DNA from: Myxococcus guangdongensis
GTDB taxonomy: Bacteria > Myxococcota > Myxococcia > Myxococcales > Myxococcaceae
Assembly (NCBI RefSeq): GCF_024198255.1
Contig: NZ_JAJVKW010000010.1
Span: forward strand, 1 to 64,000
Direction of reading: 5' to 3'
Length of the DNA: 64,000 nt
Shown one piece after another: positions 17,317-25,684 of the stretch. How positions within the stretch are numbered: position 1 is the stretch's first letter; every line of letters starts with the position of its first letter. Under the pieces are notes generated by a model. It saw only the letters and a list, made by a program, of their open reading frames with translations. It was not told the DNA's origin and did not search any database. Made by a program: the position numbers and the translations under genes.

Positions 17317-17478
17317 CTTCACCGCGGAAAGAAGAGCCACGCCACCACCGTGTCACGAGCGGCGCGGGAGTTTCAGCCGCCCCGTCGAATCCGCCACGCG
17401 CGGGTGCCCGCCTGCTCCGCTCACGAGGGCGGGGAGCCAACCTTGTTGGGGAACTGACGTTGTTGGTATGAGAATCCC

Positions 17479-18708
17479 ATGTCTTCCCATCTCGCCCGTC
17501 CGGACGCCGCGGCGTCGGCGGCGCCTGCTCCGCGCCTGCATGGGCACCTGCCCGTGCTCGACGGCGTGCGGGGACTCGCGGTCCTCCTGGTCGTCTTCTT
17601 CCACACCACGCACCTGAGCGACCAGAGCGTCGCGGGCAAGGCGACGTGGTGGCTGGCCGGCGCGGGGTGGACGGGCGTGGACCTGTTCTTCGTCCTCTCC
17701 GGCTTCCTCATCACCGGCATCCTGTGGGAGGCGAAGGGGCAGACGTACTACTTCCGCAACTTCTACGCGCGGCGCGTCCTGCGCATCTTCCCGCTGTACT
17801 ACGCGGCGCTGGCGGTGTCGTTCCTGGTGCTGCCATCGCTGGCGGGGCGGCTGAACCTGGACGAGCGCATCACCACGGACGGCGCCGTCTGGTACCTGCT
17901 CTACCTGTCCAACTTCTACCAGCTGTGGGTGGACACGACGCACCCCATCCTCGGCGTGGTGTGGTCGCTGGCCATCGAAGAGCAGTTCTACATCGTCTGG
18001 CCGTTCCTCCTCGCCGCCGTCTCGTACAAAGGCGCCATCCGCCTGTGTCTGGGCACCATCGCCATGGCGGTGGCGGTGCGCGTGGGGCTCACGCTGTGGG
18101 GCGCCAGCGAGGAGAGCACGTACGTGGTGACGTTCTGCCGCGTGGACTCGCTCGCGCTGGGCGCGCTGTTGTCCCTGGCGCTGCGTCACCCGGAGGGCAA
18201 GGGCCTGGCGGCCTTCCCGTGGATGCGCTGGGCGCCGTGGCTGGCGCTGCCCGTGGTGGCGGCGATGATTGCCCTGCCGATGGGCCCGGCGTTCAAGACG
18301 GTGGTGCGCACGGGCGGCTACACCGCGGTGGGCATCCTCTACACGCTGCTGGTGTATCGGGTGGTGGCGGCGAAGCCGGGCAGTGTGCTCCACCGCGTCT
18401 TCTCCAACCGGGTGCTGCTCACGTACGGCAAGTACAGCTACGCCATCTACCTGGTGCACTCGCCGCTGGACGCCATCCTGCGGCGCACCGTGCTCAAGAC
18501 GCCGCTGCAGCAGGTGGCGGGCTCCGACTTCCCGATGCAGCTGGTGTTCTATGTCGTGGCCGCGGTGCTGTCGTGGGGCATCGCGCTGGTGAGCTGGAAC
18601 CTGTTCGAGAAGCACTTCCTGAAGCTCAAGGACTACTTCCCGTACAGCGAGCGTCCGGCCCCCGCGCCCGTCCCGGTGTCCACCGGCTCATCGGGCGCCG
18701 CGAGCTGA
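17479..18708 (+). CDS. Acyltransferase-3 (OafA/YrhL-type) membrane O-acyltransferase
   Basis: A 409-residue polytopic membrane protein with the acyltransferase-3 signature near the N-terminus: HLPVLDGVRGLAVLLVVFFH (catalytic-type His in FFHTTH), FVLSGFLITGILW and NFYARRVLRIFPLYY. About ten hydrophobic helices follow, ending in ALVSWNLFEKHFLKLKDYFP. Such enzymes transfer acetyl or other acyl groups from the cytoplasmic side to surface polysaccharides, lipids or secondary metabolites. It is a stand-alone gene divergent from the ECF sigma gene and followed by a strong bidirectional hairpin. The acceptor cannot be deduced. Confidence 0.93.
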   Translation: MSSHLARPDAAASAAPAPRLHGHLPVLDGVRGLAVLLVVFFHTTHLSDQSVAGKATWWLAGAGWTGVDLFFVLSGFLITGILWEAKGQTYYFRNFYARRVLRIFPLYYAALAVSFLVLPSLAGRLNLDERITTDGAVWYLLYLSNFYQLWVDTTHPILGVVWSLAIEEQFYIVWPFLLAAVSYKGAIRLCLGTIAMAVAVRVGLTLWGASEESTYVVTFCRVDSLALGALLSLALRHPEGKGLAAFPWMRWAPWLALPVVAAMIALPMGPAFKTVVRTGGYTAVGILYTLLVYRVVAAKPGSVLHRVFSNRVLLTYGKYSYAIYLVHSPLDAILRRTVLKTPLQQVAGSDFPMQLVFYVVAAVLSWGIALVSWNLFEKHFLKLKDYFPYSERPAPAPVPVSTGSSGAAS

Positions 18709-18711
18709 AGC

Positions 18712-18745
18712 GGCGCGCGCGTGGAGGTGATTCCACGCGCGCGCC
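18712..18745. terminator. Strong 14-bp hairpin between convergent genes
   Basis: A perfect 14-bp inverted repeat (GGCGCGCGCGTGGA at 18712-18725 with TCCACGCGCGCGCC at 18732-18745, 6-base loop) starts four bases after the acyltransferase stop and ends eight bases before the stop of the convergent gene at 18754. It has no T-run but is well placed as a shared bidirectional terminator. Confidence 0.7.
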
Positions 18746-18753
18746 CGAGTGCT

Positions 18754-19044
18754 TCACCCAGCCTGCAGCAGGGCCTTGGCGACCATCAGCGCGTAGGCCT
18801 CCGCGGAGTCGAGCTCCGCGCGGGCGCTGCAGTAGCGGTCCAGGCTCTCGTCGGAGCCGTCGCGCAGGAAGATGGCGTCATGCAGCTCGCGCTGCGCACG
18901 GCTCAGCCACAGGCTCGCTTGCAGCCGCAGCTTGGCGGCCGAGTGAGGGTCCCTCAGCGACTGCGTGGGCGTCTGGAGCTCGTGTTCCTCTGGGTACAGC
19001 ATCGTCATCTTGTTGTAACCGGCGTGCTCAAGTGTCGTAGTCAT
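18754..19044 (-). CDS. Hypothetical small helical protein
   Basis: A 96-residue protein with a helical C-terminal two thirds (AAKLRLQASLWLSRAQRELHDA, LDRYCSARAELDSAEAYALMVAKALL), no signal peptide and no recognised domain. Codon usage matches neighbouring genes. The start is uncertain: ATG at 19044 (MTTTLEHAG) or ATG at 19008 (MTMLYPEEHEL), neither with a clear Shine-Dalgarno. It is convergent with the acyltransferase across a strong hairpin. Confidence 0.6.
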   Translation of the reverse strand: MTTTLEHAGYNKMTMLYPEEHELQTPTQSLRDPHSAAKLRLQASLWLSRAQRELHDAIFLRDGSDESLDRYCSARAELDSAEAYALMVAKALLQAG

Positions 19045-19186
19045 GGATTGAGAATGTGAACCCCAGACCAAGCAGGCACCTGTCCGGTCGGGCAGCCCAC
19101 TGTCTTGTTCCTGGCAGGTGAGCCCGCGCGAACGCCAGCAGCGGAGAATTCCGAACCCATCGCGTACCGCTGCGGCGCGTCAGGCT

Positions 19187-20245
19187 TTACTTCAGGCTCT
19201 TCATGTCGATGACGAACCGGTATTTCACGTCACCCCGGAGAATCCTGGTGTAGGCGTCGTTCACTTGCTGAATCGGAATCACCTCCACGTCGGAGACGAC
19301 CTCGTGCTCGGCGCAGAAGTCGAGCATTTCCTGTGTTTCTCGGATGCCGCCAATCATGGAGCCGGCGAGCTTGCGGCGGGTGCCGATGAGGTTGAAGGCG
19401 CCGAGCTCCAGGGGCTTCTCCGGGACGCCGACGAGCACCATCTGCCCGTCGCGGCGCAGCAGGCGCAGGTAGGCGTTGAGGTCGTGCTGCGCGGAGACGG
19501 TGTCGAGGATGAAGTCGAAGGCGTTCTCCCGGGCCTTCATCTGGGCAGCGTCGGAGGAGACGACGAACTCGTGGGCGCCCAGGCGCAGGGCGTCCTGACG
19601 CTTGTTCTCCGAGTGGCTGAGGACGACGACGTGGGCGCCGAGGGCGCGAGCGAACTTCACGCCCATGTGGCCCAGGCCGCCCAGGCCGACGATGCCCACG
19701 CGCTGGCCGGCGCGGACGTTCCAGTGGTGGAGCGGGGACCAGGTGGTGATGCCCGCGCACAAGAGGGGCGCGGCGCGCGCGGGGTTCAGGCTGTCCGGCA
19801 CGCGCAGGACGAAGGCCTGGTCCACGACCATGGCGCTGGAGTAGCCGCCGAAGGTGGGCTGCTGGCTCTGGCGCTCGCGTCCGTTGTACGTGACGGTGGG
19901 GCCGCCCTTCTCGCAGTACTGCTCGAGGCCGTCCTGGCAGGACGGGCAGGCGCGGCACGAGTCCACCATGCAGCCGACGCCCACGGAGTCGCCGACCTTG
20001 AAGCGGGTGACGTTGGCGCCGACGCGCGTGACGCGGCCGATGATTTCGTGGCCGGGGACCATGGGGAAGATGGAGCCGCCCCACTCGTCGCGGGCCTGGT
20101 GGATGTCGGAGTGGCAGACGCCGCAGTAGAGGATGTCGAGCTCGACGTCGTCGACGCCGGGCTCGCGGCGCTCGAACTGGAAGGGGGCGAGGGGGGAGCG
20201 GGCGTCCTGGGCCGCGTAGCCGCGTACGGTGGTCATGGTGTTCAT
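19187..20245 (-). CDS. Zinc-dependent alcohol dehydrogenase (YahK/cinnamyl-type)
   Basis: A 352-residue medium-chain zinc alcohol/aldehyde reductase, most like E. coli YahK and plant cinnamyl-alcohol dehydrogenases. Catalytic zinc ligands: Cys44 (YCGVCHSD), His66-Glu67 (PGHEIIG) and a Cys near 163 (LCAGITTW). Structural zinc: Cys97, Cys100, Cys103 and Cys111. The Rossmann motif is GIVGLGGLGHMGVKFA. It would reduce aldehydes to alcohols with NADPH. It is divergent from a LysR regulator with a 13-bp palindrome in the 100-base gap, so LysR-type control is likely. AAGGA lies just before the ATG. Confidence 0.93.
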   Translation of the reverse strand: MNTMTTVRGYAAQDARSPLAPFQFERREPGVDDVELDILYCGVCHSDIHQARDEWGGSIFPMVPGHEIIGRVTRVGANVTRFKVGDSVGVGCMVDSCRACPSCQDGLEQYCEKGGPTVTYNGRERQSQQPTFGGYSSAMVVDQAFVLRVPDSLNPARAAPLLCAGITTWSPLHHWNVRAGQRVGIVGLGGLGHMGVKFARALGAHVVVLSHSENKRQDALRLGAHEFVVSSDAAQMKARENAFDFILDTVSAQHDLNAYLRLLRRDGQMVLVGVPEKPLELGAFNLIGTRRKLAGSMIGGIRETQEMLDFCAEHEVVSDVEVIPIQQVNDAYTRILRGDVKYRFVIDMKSLK

Positions 20246-20308
20246 GTTCCTTGGGAGAGGGGCACTCTTGCTCCAGGACTATGCGCACCCGCGCGCCCGG
20301 GGAAAATC

Positions 20309-20321
20309 TGTGGAATCCACA
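20309..20321. promoter_or_regulatory. LysR-type operator palindrome (T-N11-A)
   Basis: TGTGGAATCCACA is a perfect 5-3-5 palindrome fitting the LysR T-N11-A consensus. It is the only strong dyad in the 100-base gap between the alcohol dehydrogenase (start 20245) and the LysR gene (start 20346). It is a candidate shared operator. Confidence 0.6.
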
Positions 20322-20345
20322 AGGGCTGTGTAGGAAAACTTCCGA

Positions 20346-21293
20346 ATGGCTTTTACCCCGCTCAATGCCTTGAACGCTTTCCTCGCGGTGGCGCGCAGGC
20401 GCAGCTTCGCCGTCGCGGCGCGAGAGCTGGGCGTGTCCGCCTCTTCACTCAGCCAGAGCGTGCGGCAGTTGGAGGCGCGGCTGGGCGTGGCGCTGCTCAC
20501 GCGGACGACGCGCAGCGTGGCGCTCACCGAGGCGGGCCGGAGGCTTCTGGAGGGGGCGGGCCCGTCGGTGGACCAGGCGCTCGCCGCGCTGAAGGTCGCG
20601 GCGGCCGAGCCCGGCGAGGTGACGGGGACGGTGAAGCTCACCGTGCCGACCATCGCGGTGCCGCATGTCCTCGCGCCCATGCTCACGCGCTTCCTCGCCC
20701 GTCATCCCCGCGCCGACGTGGAGCTGCGGGTGGAGGACGCGATGGTGGACATCGTCGCGGAGGGGCTGGACGCGGGCATCCGCATGTCCGAGTCGCTGGA
20801 GCGCGACATGGTGCAGGTGCGGCTGTCGGAGGGCTACCGCTTCGTGGTGGTGGCCGCGCCGGCGTACCTGGAGCGAAGGGGTGTCCCGGAGAAGCCCAAG
20901 GACCTGCTGTCCCATGACTGTCTTTGCATCCGCTCCAACACCACCGGCGCGCTCTACCAGTGGGAGCTGGAGCGCGGCGCCCGGAGCTGGCGGGTGCCGG
21001 TGCGCGGGCCGCTCACCGCCACGAGCTTCCAGGGCCTGTTGCCGTTGGTCGAGGAGGGCGTGGGCTTGATGTATGCCTTCGAGCCGGACGTGGCGGAGCG
21101 GGTGCGCAAGGGCGTGCTGAGAATCGTCCTGGAGCCCTACGCGGCCCACGTGGACGGCTTCTATCTCTACTTCCCCAGCCGGGCGCGGGTGTCACCGACG
21201 CTGCGCGCCTTCGTGGACGTGGCGCGCGAGGTGGTGGCGGAGCGCCGTGCTGTCTCCCGCGAGGTGCCCCGCTCCCCGAAGCGCCGCGCGTGA
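20346..21293 (+). CDS. LysR-family transcriptional regulator
   Basis: A 315-residue LysR regulator. The winged helix-turn-helix is at ~6-65 (LNAFLAVARRRSFAVAAREL, SASSLSQSVRQLEARLGVAL, RTTRSVALTEAGRRLL). A periplasmic-binding-protein-like effector domain follows from ~90 (GTVKLTVPTIAVPHVLAPML). It is divergent from the zinc alcohol dehydrogenase, with a LysR box between them, so it probably controls that gene and itself. This resembles the DhcR/YafC subgroup that often flanks oxidoreductases. The effector is unknown. Confidence 0.93.
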   Translation: MAFTPLNALNAFLAVARRRSFAVAARELGVSASSLSQSVRQLEARLGVALLTRTTRSVALTEAGRRLLEGAGPSVDQALAALKVAAAEPGEVTGTVKLTVPTIAVPHVLAPMLTRFLARHPRADVELRVEDAMVDIVAEGLDAGIRMSESLERDMVQVRLSEGYRFVVVAAPAYLERRGVPEKPKDLLSHDCLCIRSNTTGALYQWELERGARSWRVPVRGPLTATSFQGLLPLVEEGVGLMYAFEPDVAERVRKGVLRIVLEPYAAHVDGFYLYFPSRARVSPTLRAFVDVAREVVAERRAVSREVPRSPKRRA

Positions 21294-21300
21294 GCGAGCC

Positions 21301-23373
21301 TCAGGCGCTGGGGATGCCGCGGGCGCGGGCCCTGACGCGGGCGGCCTCGTCGAGCGCGCCCGCTTCTTCCAGCGCGGTGGCGGCGCGGTAGTAGAGCAGG
21401 GCGGCCTCCATGTGGCGGAAGGCGGAGGCCTCCGCGTTGGCGGCGGCGACGAGGAAGGGCGCGGCGCGCTGGGGCTCCTTGCCCTCCAGCCAGTGCTGCG
21501 CGACGACGACGGGCGCGGCCCTGCGCTGCTCCAGGGCGCTGGCCAGCCGGCGGTGCAGCAGGGGCACCAGCGAGGGGGGAATCGCCTCGCGCACCACGTC
21601 GAAGAGCAAGTCATGGGTGAAGCGCTCGCCGCGCAGCACGTGCGCGGCCTCCAGCTCGGAGATGTGCGTGGCGAGCGACATGGGCGTCATCTCCAGCACC
21701 TCGCTGGCCAGCTCCATGGCGAAGGACGTCTTGGCGAGCGCGGCCAGCCGGGCCACCTGGAGCGCGGGTGCGGACAGCCGCTCCAGCCGCCGCTGAATCA
21801 AGTCCCGTCCCCGCCCGGAGAGGTGCACCTGTTCGGGCCAGCCGCGCTCCAGGCCGCCGGACTCCAGCAGGTTGCGCAGCGCCTCCATGATGAACAGGGG
21901 GTTGCCGCCCGTGTAGCGCATCACGTTGTCCGTGAGCCCCTCCGCGCCGGCCAGCTCCAGGCTGCCCAGCAGCGTGCCCACCGCCTCCGAGTGCAGGGGC
22001 TCCAGCTCGATGACCACCGCGAGCCCCGCCTCCACCAGCTGCTGGATGCAGGCGGCGGCGATGGGCGTCAATTCGCCCCGGCGGTACGTGTCCACGAAGC
22101 GGGGGAAGACGCCGTCCGACGGGATGTCGTGCCGGCGCGAGAGCATGAGCAGCGCGAACTCCGCGGTGGCCGCGTCCATGTACTGCAAGTCATCCGCGAC
22201 GATGGCGTCCATCCCGGCGCACAGCTGGTAGATGGCCAGGCAGTTGGCCTCCAGGAAGCGGCTGCGCTCGGCCTCGTCCACCATGGGCGGCGGCGGTCCC
22301 TCCGTGCCGGCCATGTCCGGCATCAGCCGCGACAGCTCCCGGCGCACCCAGGGCGCGAGCGTCGCGTCCGGACAGCGGGCCATGATCTGCCGCAGCAGGC
22401 GCACGTGCGTGGAGTAGGCCACGTGCGTCTCACCGGGCCGCGACTCGAGCACCATGTGCACGCCGCGCGACGCGGCGAAGTCGTGCGCCAGGCGCGTCTT
22501 GCCCACCCCGGGCTCGCCGCTCAGGAAGATGGTCTTCCCCTCGGCCCAGGCCTCCTCCATCCGGGCCCACTCCCGCTCGCGCCCCACCAGGACGGGCGGC
22601 CGCAGCACGGACAGGGGCAGCTTCGCCGGAGCGTTGCGCGCGGGCTGGGCCGTGGCCGGGCCGCGTTCAATCTCCCGCGCCAGGGCCACCGTCTGGGGCA
22701 GGGGCTGCGTGGCCAGCTCCTCGCGCAAGAGGCGGCGGCAGCGCTCGAAGGCGTTGAGCGCGGCCATCCGGTCGCCCGCGATGTAGTGCAGCCGCATCAG
22801 CCGGCGCCACGCCTCCTCCGAGTACGGGTCCATGGCGAGCAGCTTCTCCGCCAGCACCAGCGCGCCGGACAAATCCCCCGCGCGCTCCTTGGCCTCCGAC
22901 TCCGCGGACGCGGCGCGGCGGCGCAGCTTGTCCAACCGCTCGCGCGCGCTCTCCAGCCACGACTGGAACTCCGGGCAGTCGTCGAACTCCAGCGCGCCCA
23001 GCAGCACGCCCTCCAGCGCGAGCGCCTGGGCATGACGCCCGGCGAGCACGTGGGCCTGCAGCTCCGCGGCGTCGATGGTGACGCCCTCGACGAGCGACAG
23101 CACATCCGAGCCCTGCACCAGCTCCGCGCCCACCGACAACCGCAGCCGGCGCAACAGCTGACGCATGTTGTTGCGGGCCGTGGCCTCGCTCGACTCGGCC
23201 CACAACAGGCCCGCCAGGCGGTACTTCGGATGCGGCCCTTCCAATGCCAGCCATGTCAGCACCGCCGCCGTGCGGCGCTCCAACGGCAGATGAGCGCCGC
23301 CATGCCGCAGGCGGGCCTCGCCGAGCAGCGCGAGATGAAAGACTTGCGTCCCTGCCGCGTCGTCGCCTGCCAT
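21301..23373 (-). CDS. AfsR/SARP-like regulator: winged helix + BTAD + STAND-type ATPase
   Basis: A ~690-residue regulator. An OmpR-like winged-helix DNA-binding domain (~10-95: LALLGEARLRHGGAHLPLER, GLLWAESSEATARNNMRQLL) leads into a bacterial transcriptional activation domain (~100-245: FQSWLESARERLDKLRRRAA, DPYSEEAWRRLMRLHYIAGD). An AAA/STAND ATPase follows, with Walker A GEPGVGKT (Lys292) and VADDLQYMD as a Walker B-like segment. The C-terminal part is helical. This is the AfsR/SARP architecture common in antibiotic and catabolic control. Homology begins at ATG 23373 (MAGDDAAG). It is divergent from an FAD hydroxylase whose promoter carries SARP-like 11-bp direct repeats. Confidence 0.9.
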   Translation of the reverse strand: MAGDDAAGTQVFHLALLGEARLRHGGAHLPLERRTAAVLTWLALEGPHPKYRLAGLLWAESSEATARNNMRQLLRRLRLSVGAELVQGSDVLSLVEGVTIDAAELQAHVLAGRHAQALALEGVLLGALEFDDCPEFQSWLESARERLDKLRRRAASAESEAKERAGDLSGALVLAEKLLAMDPYSEEAWRRLMRLHYIAGDRMAALNAFERCRRLLREELATQPLPQTVALAREIERGPATAQPARNAPAKLPLSVLRPPVLVGREREWARMEEAWAEGKTIFLSGEPGVGKTRLAHDFAASRGVHMVLESRPGETHVAYSTHVRLLRQIMARCPDATLAPWVRRELSRLMPDMAGTEGPPPPMVDEAERSRFLEANCLAIYQLCAGMDAIVADDLQYMDAATAEFALLMLSRRHDIPSDGVFPRFVDTYRRGELTPIAAACIQQLVEAGLAVVIELEPLHSEAVGTLLGSLELAGAEGLTDNVMRYTGGNPLFIMEALRNLLESGGLERGWPEQVHLSGRGRDLIQRRLERLSAPALQVARLAALAKTSFAMELASEVLEMTPMSLATHISELEAAHVLRGERFTHDLLFDVVREAIPPSLVPLLHRRLASALEQRRAAPVVVAQHWLEGKEPQRAAPFLVAAANAEASAFRHMEAALLYYRAATALEEAGALDEAARVRARARGIPSA

Positions 23374-23554
23374 GGCCTCCGAGGTTCCAAGAAGGGAAGA
23401 GCGTGTCTGGCCTAACGTAACACGCCGCACAGCAGGCTCCCTCGCGGGTAGGGATTAACCCAGGCAAGACGGCCCCATCACGCGGTGCGGCTCGAATTCC
23501 CAGTACACGGCAGCTCGCCGTCACGGGCGGACGGCATTGCGAATCGACTGGTGC

Positions 23555-23588
23555 GGTCACACCCTGGTCACACCTCGTTCGTTATGAA
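23555..23588 (+). promoter_or_regulatory. SARP-type direct repeats and -10 of the hydroxylase promoter
   Basis: GGTCACACC occurs twice as a direct repeat (23555-23563 and 23566-23574) with an 11-bp period. Eight bases downstream lies TATGAA (23583-23588), a plausible -10, 32 bases before the hydroxylase ATG. Heptamer-like direct repeats spaced 11 bp, with the last 8 bp from the -10, are the known layout of SARP binding sites, and a SARP/BTAD regulator is encoded divergently next door. Confidence 0.6.
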
Positions 23589-23620
23589 TCAAGTCAGGCG
23601 GGTCAACCACGGGGGTCGCA

Positions 23621-25210
23621 ATGGTTTGTGACAAGCAGCAGGCCGACATGGAGGTTGATGTCATCATCAGCGGCTGCGGTCCCGTGGGAGCACTGACAAG
23701 CAATCTGCTGGGCTCCCTGGGCGTGCGAACGCTGGTGTTGGAGCAGGACCTGGCGCCGCATGGACAACCGCGGGCGTTCTCGTGTGATGACGAAGCCTTG
23801 CGCATCTACCAGTCCACGGGCCTGGGCGCCGAGCTGCAGAAGGACATGCGGCAGAACCATTTCGCTGAATATGTGGGTCAGACAGGCAAGCGCTTCGCGG
23901 AGGTGCACACCAGCTCCGCGGACTTCGGCTTCGGGTATTCGCCGCTGTGGTTCTTCCACCAGCCGCTGGTGGAGGGGGTGCTGCGCGGCGGGCTGGAGCG
24001 CTTCCCCCACGTGACGCTGCAGCTGGGCGCGAGCGTGGAGTCGCTGGAGCAGGACGCTGGTGGGGTGACGGTGCGCTACCGCCTGGTGGAGAAGGGCGAG
24101 ACGCGCACGGTGCGTGGGCGGTTCCTGCTGGCGTGCGACGGGGCGCGCAGCCCGGTGCGCAAGGCGCTGAACATCAAGATGGCGGGCCGGGCGTACGGCG
24201 AGCCGTGGCTGGCGGTGTCCGGGCAGGTGGAGGGCGACGCGCCGGAGCTGTGCCGCTTCGTGTGCGACCCGAACCGCCCGGCCTTCGTCGCCACGGGCGC
24301 GGTGGGGCAGTTCCGGTGGGAGTTCATGCTGATGCCGGGCGAGACGCGCGAGGAGATGGAGCGCCCGGAGACCATCAAGAAGCTGCTGGAGCCCTACATC
24401 GACCCGGAGCGCGTGCACGTGGAGCGCGCGCAGGTGTACACGTTCCACTGCCTCAACGCGGCGCGCTGGCGCGACGGCAACGTGTTCCTGCTGGGGGACG
24501 CGGCGCACACCATGCCGCCCTTCATGGGCCAGGGCCTGGTGTCGGGCATGCGCGACGCGTCCAACCTGGCGTGGAAGCTCCAGCGCGTGGTGCGGGGGCT
24601 GGCGCCGGTGTCGCTCCTGGACACCTACGAGGAGGAGCGTCGTCCGCACGTGGAGGCGGTGCAGAAGCTGTGCGTGCGCGTGGGGCACCTGTTCCTCGCG
24701 CGCAACCGCTGGGTGGCCAGCGCCCGGGACCTGGTGATGCGCGCGCTGCAGCGCATCCCCCGGGTGCGGCGCTTCATCCAGGGCTTCGAGTTCAAGCAGC
24801 CGCCGATGCACGAGCAGGGCTACTACCTGGGGGGCAAGCGCGAGGGTGCCCAGTCGGCGGAGGGCACGTACTTCATCCAGCCCCGGGTGCGGCTGCCGTC
24901 CGGCCAGGAGGTCCTCCTGGATGACGCCATCGGCAACGACTTCGCGGTGCTGTGCCGCGCCAACGCGCCCTCGTCGCAGCTGGCCGCGGCGCGCGGGCTG
25001 GCGGAGGCCCTGGGTGGGCGGCTGCTCGCCGTCCAGCCGGCGGGCGAGCACGGCGGCGAGGTGCCCTCGGTGGAGGACATCACCGGGAAGCTGGGCGACT
25101 GGTTCTCGCGGCACGGCTCGGACGTGGTGGTGCTGCGCCCGGACCGCTTCGTGTTCGGCGCGGTGAAGGCGGAGCAGCTGCCGGAGCTGCGCGACGCGCT
25201 GGGCGTGTGA
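23621..25210 (+). CDS. FAD-dependent monooxygenase, MhpA-like (3-(3-hydroxyphenyl)propionate hydroxylase type)
   Basis: A 529-residue class A flavoprotein hydroxylase. The FAD Rossmann motif is IISGCGPVGALTSNLLG (15-31). The DG motif is LACDGARSPVR, and the GD motif is VFLLGDAAHTMPPFMGQGLV followed by SGMRDASNLAWKL, characteristic of the MhpA/PheA group. A C-terminal thioredoxin-like domain is expected for this length. It would hydroxylate an aromatic ring with NAD(P)H and O2. No ring-cleavage genes are adjacent, so it may act in secondary metabolism rather than in an mhp pathway. It is divergent from the SARP/BTAD regulator. An internal ATG at 23648 is an alternative start. Confidence 0.9.
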   Translation: MVCDKQQADMEVDVIISGCGPVGALTSNLLGSLGVRTLVLEQDLAPHGQPRAFSCDDEALRIYQSTGLGAELQKDMRQNHFAEYVGQTGKRFAEVHTSSADFGFGYSPLWFFHQPLVEGVLRGGLERFPHVTLQLGASVESLEQDAGGVTVRYRLVEKGETRTVRGRFLLACDGARSPVRKALNIKMAGRAYGEPWLAVSGQVEGDAPELCRFVCDPNRPAFVATGAVGQFRWEFMLMPGETREEMERPETIKKLLEPYIDPERVHVERAQVYTFHCLNAARWRDGNVFLLGDAAHTMPPFMGQGLVSGMRDASNLAWKLQRVVRGLAPVSLLDTYEEERRPHVEAVQKLCVRVGHLFLARNRWVASARDLVMRALQRIPRVRRFIQGFEFKQPPMHEQGYYLGGKREGAQSAEGTYFIQPRVRLPSGQEVLLDDAIGNDFAVLCRANAPSSQLAAARGLAEALGGRLLAVQPAGEHGGEVPSVEDITGKLGDWFSRHGSDVVVLRPDRFVFGAVKAEQLPELRDALGV

Positions 25211-25222
25211 GGCGGCGATTCG

Positions 25223-25238
25223 AACTAAGGGCTTAGTT
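25223..25238. promoter_or_regulatory. BlaI-type operator 1
   Basis: AACTAAG-GG-CTTAGTT is a perfect 7-2-7 palindrome 48 bases before the BlaI-family repressor start. Size and symmetry fit BlaI/MecI/CopY family operators. A second copy lies 23 bp downstream (centre to centre). Confidence 0.75.
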
Positions 25239-25246
25239 GACGAAGA

Positions 25247-25260
25247 ACTAAGCTCTTAGT
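25247..25260. promoter_or_regulatory. BlaI-type operator 2
   Basis: ACTAAG-CT-CTTAGT is a perfect 6-2-6 palindrome sharing the ACTAAG half-site with operator 1. Its centre is 23 bp away, about two helical turns, which allows cooperative binding of two repressor dimers on the same DNA face. It is 26 bases before the repressor ATG, so it should overlap the promoter or transcription start and give autoregulation. Confidence 0.75.
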
Positions 25261-25285
25261 AGTTTGCTGGCCACGGAGGACCTCC

Positions 25286-25684
25286 ATGGCCAGACAACCC
25301 GAGCCCGAGGCGCCCCGGCCATTGACGCCGGTGGAGCTCGAGCTGATGCACATCGTGTGGAAGCAGGGCGAGGTGAGCGTGGCGGACGTGCTGGCCGCGC
25401 TGCCGCCGGAGCGCGCGTTGGCGTACACGTCCGTGTCCACGGTGCTGCGCATCCTGGAGCAGAAGGGCGTCATCGTCAGTCGCAAGCAGGGGCGGGGGCA
25501 CCTGTACTCGGCCACGCTGCCGCGCGAGACGTACGAGGCGCAGAGCCTGCGCCACCTGGTGGACACCGTCTTCGATGGGACGCCCTCCGCGCTGGTGGCG
25601 CGTCTGGTGGAGGCGGTGCCGCTGGCGCCCGACGAGGTGGAGCAGATTCGCAAGCTGCTCAAGGCCAAGGGCGGCAAGCCGTGA
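25286..25684 (+). CDS. BlaI/MecI/CopY-family transcriptional repressor
   Basis: A 132-residue penicillinase-repressor-type regulator. The winged helix (~12-85) has LTPVELELMHIVWKQGEVSV and AYTSVSTVLRILEQKGVIVS, the family signature, then GRGHLYSATLPRE. The C-terminal dimerisation helices contain the region usually cleaved by the cognate BlaR1 protease. Two palindromic operators lie immediately upstream, so autoregulation is very likely. The stop overlaps the start of the M56 peptidase gene by four bases (GTGA), coupling repressor and membrane protease. Confidence 0.93.
   Translation: MARQPEPEAPRPLTPVELELMHIVWKQGEVSVADVLAALPPERALAYTSVSTVLRILEQKGVIVSRKQGRGHLYSATLPRETYEAQSLRHLVDTVFDGTPSALVARLVEAVPLAPDEVEQIRKLLKAKGGKP

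Noticed and set aside
17317-17478. Autoregulatory ECF promoter (TGAAACT ... CGTGAC) before the sigma gene
   Set aside because: The spacing between the two elements is only ~11 bases, whereas ECF promoters need about 16-17.
23603-25114. 503-codon antisense frame opposite the FAD hydroxylase
   Set aside because: No recognisable protein features, and the sense strand carries all flavoprotein motifs.
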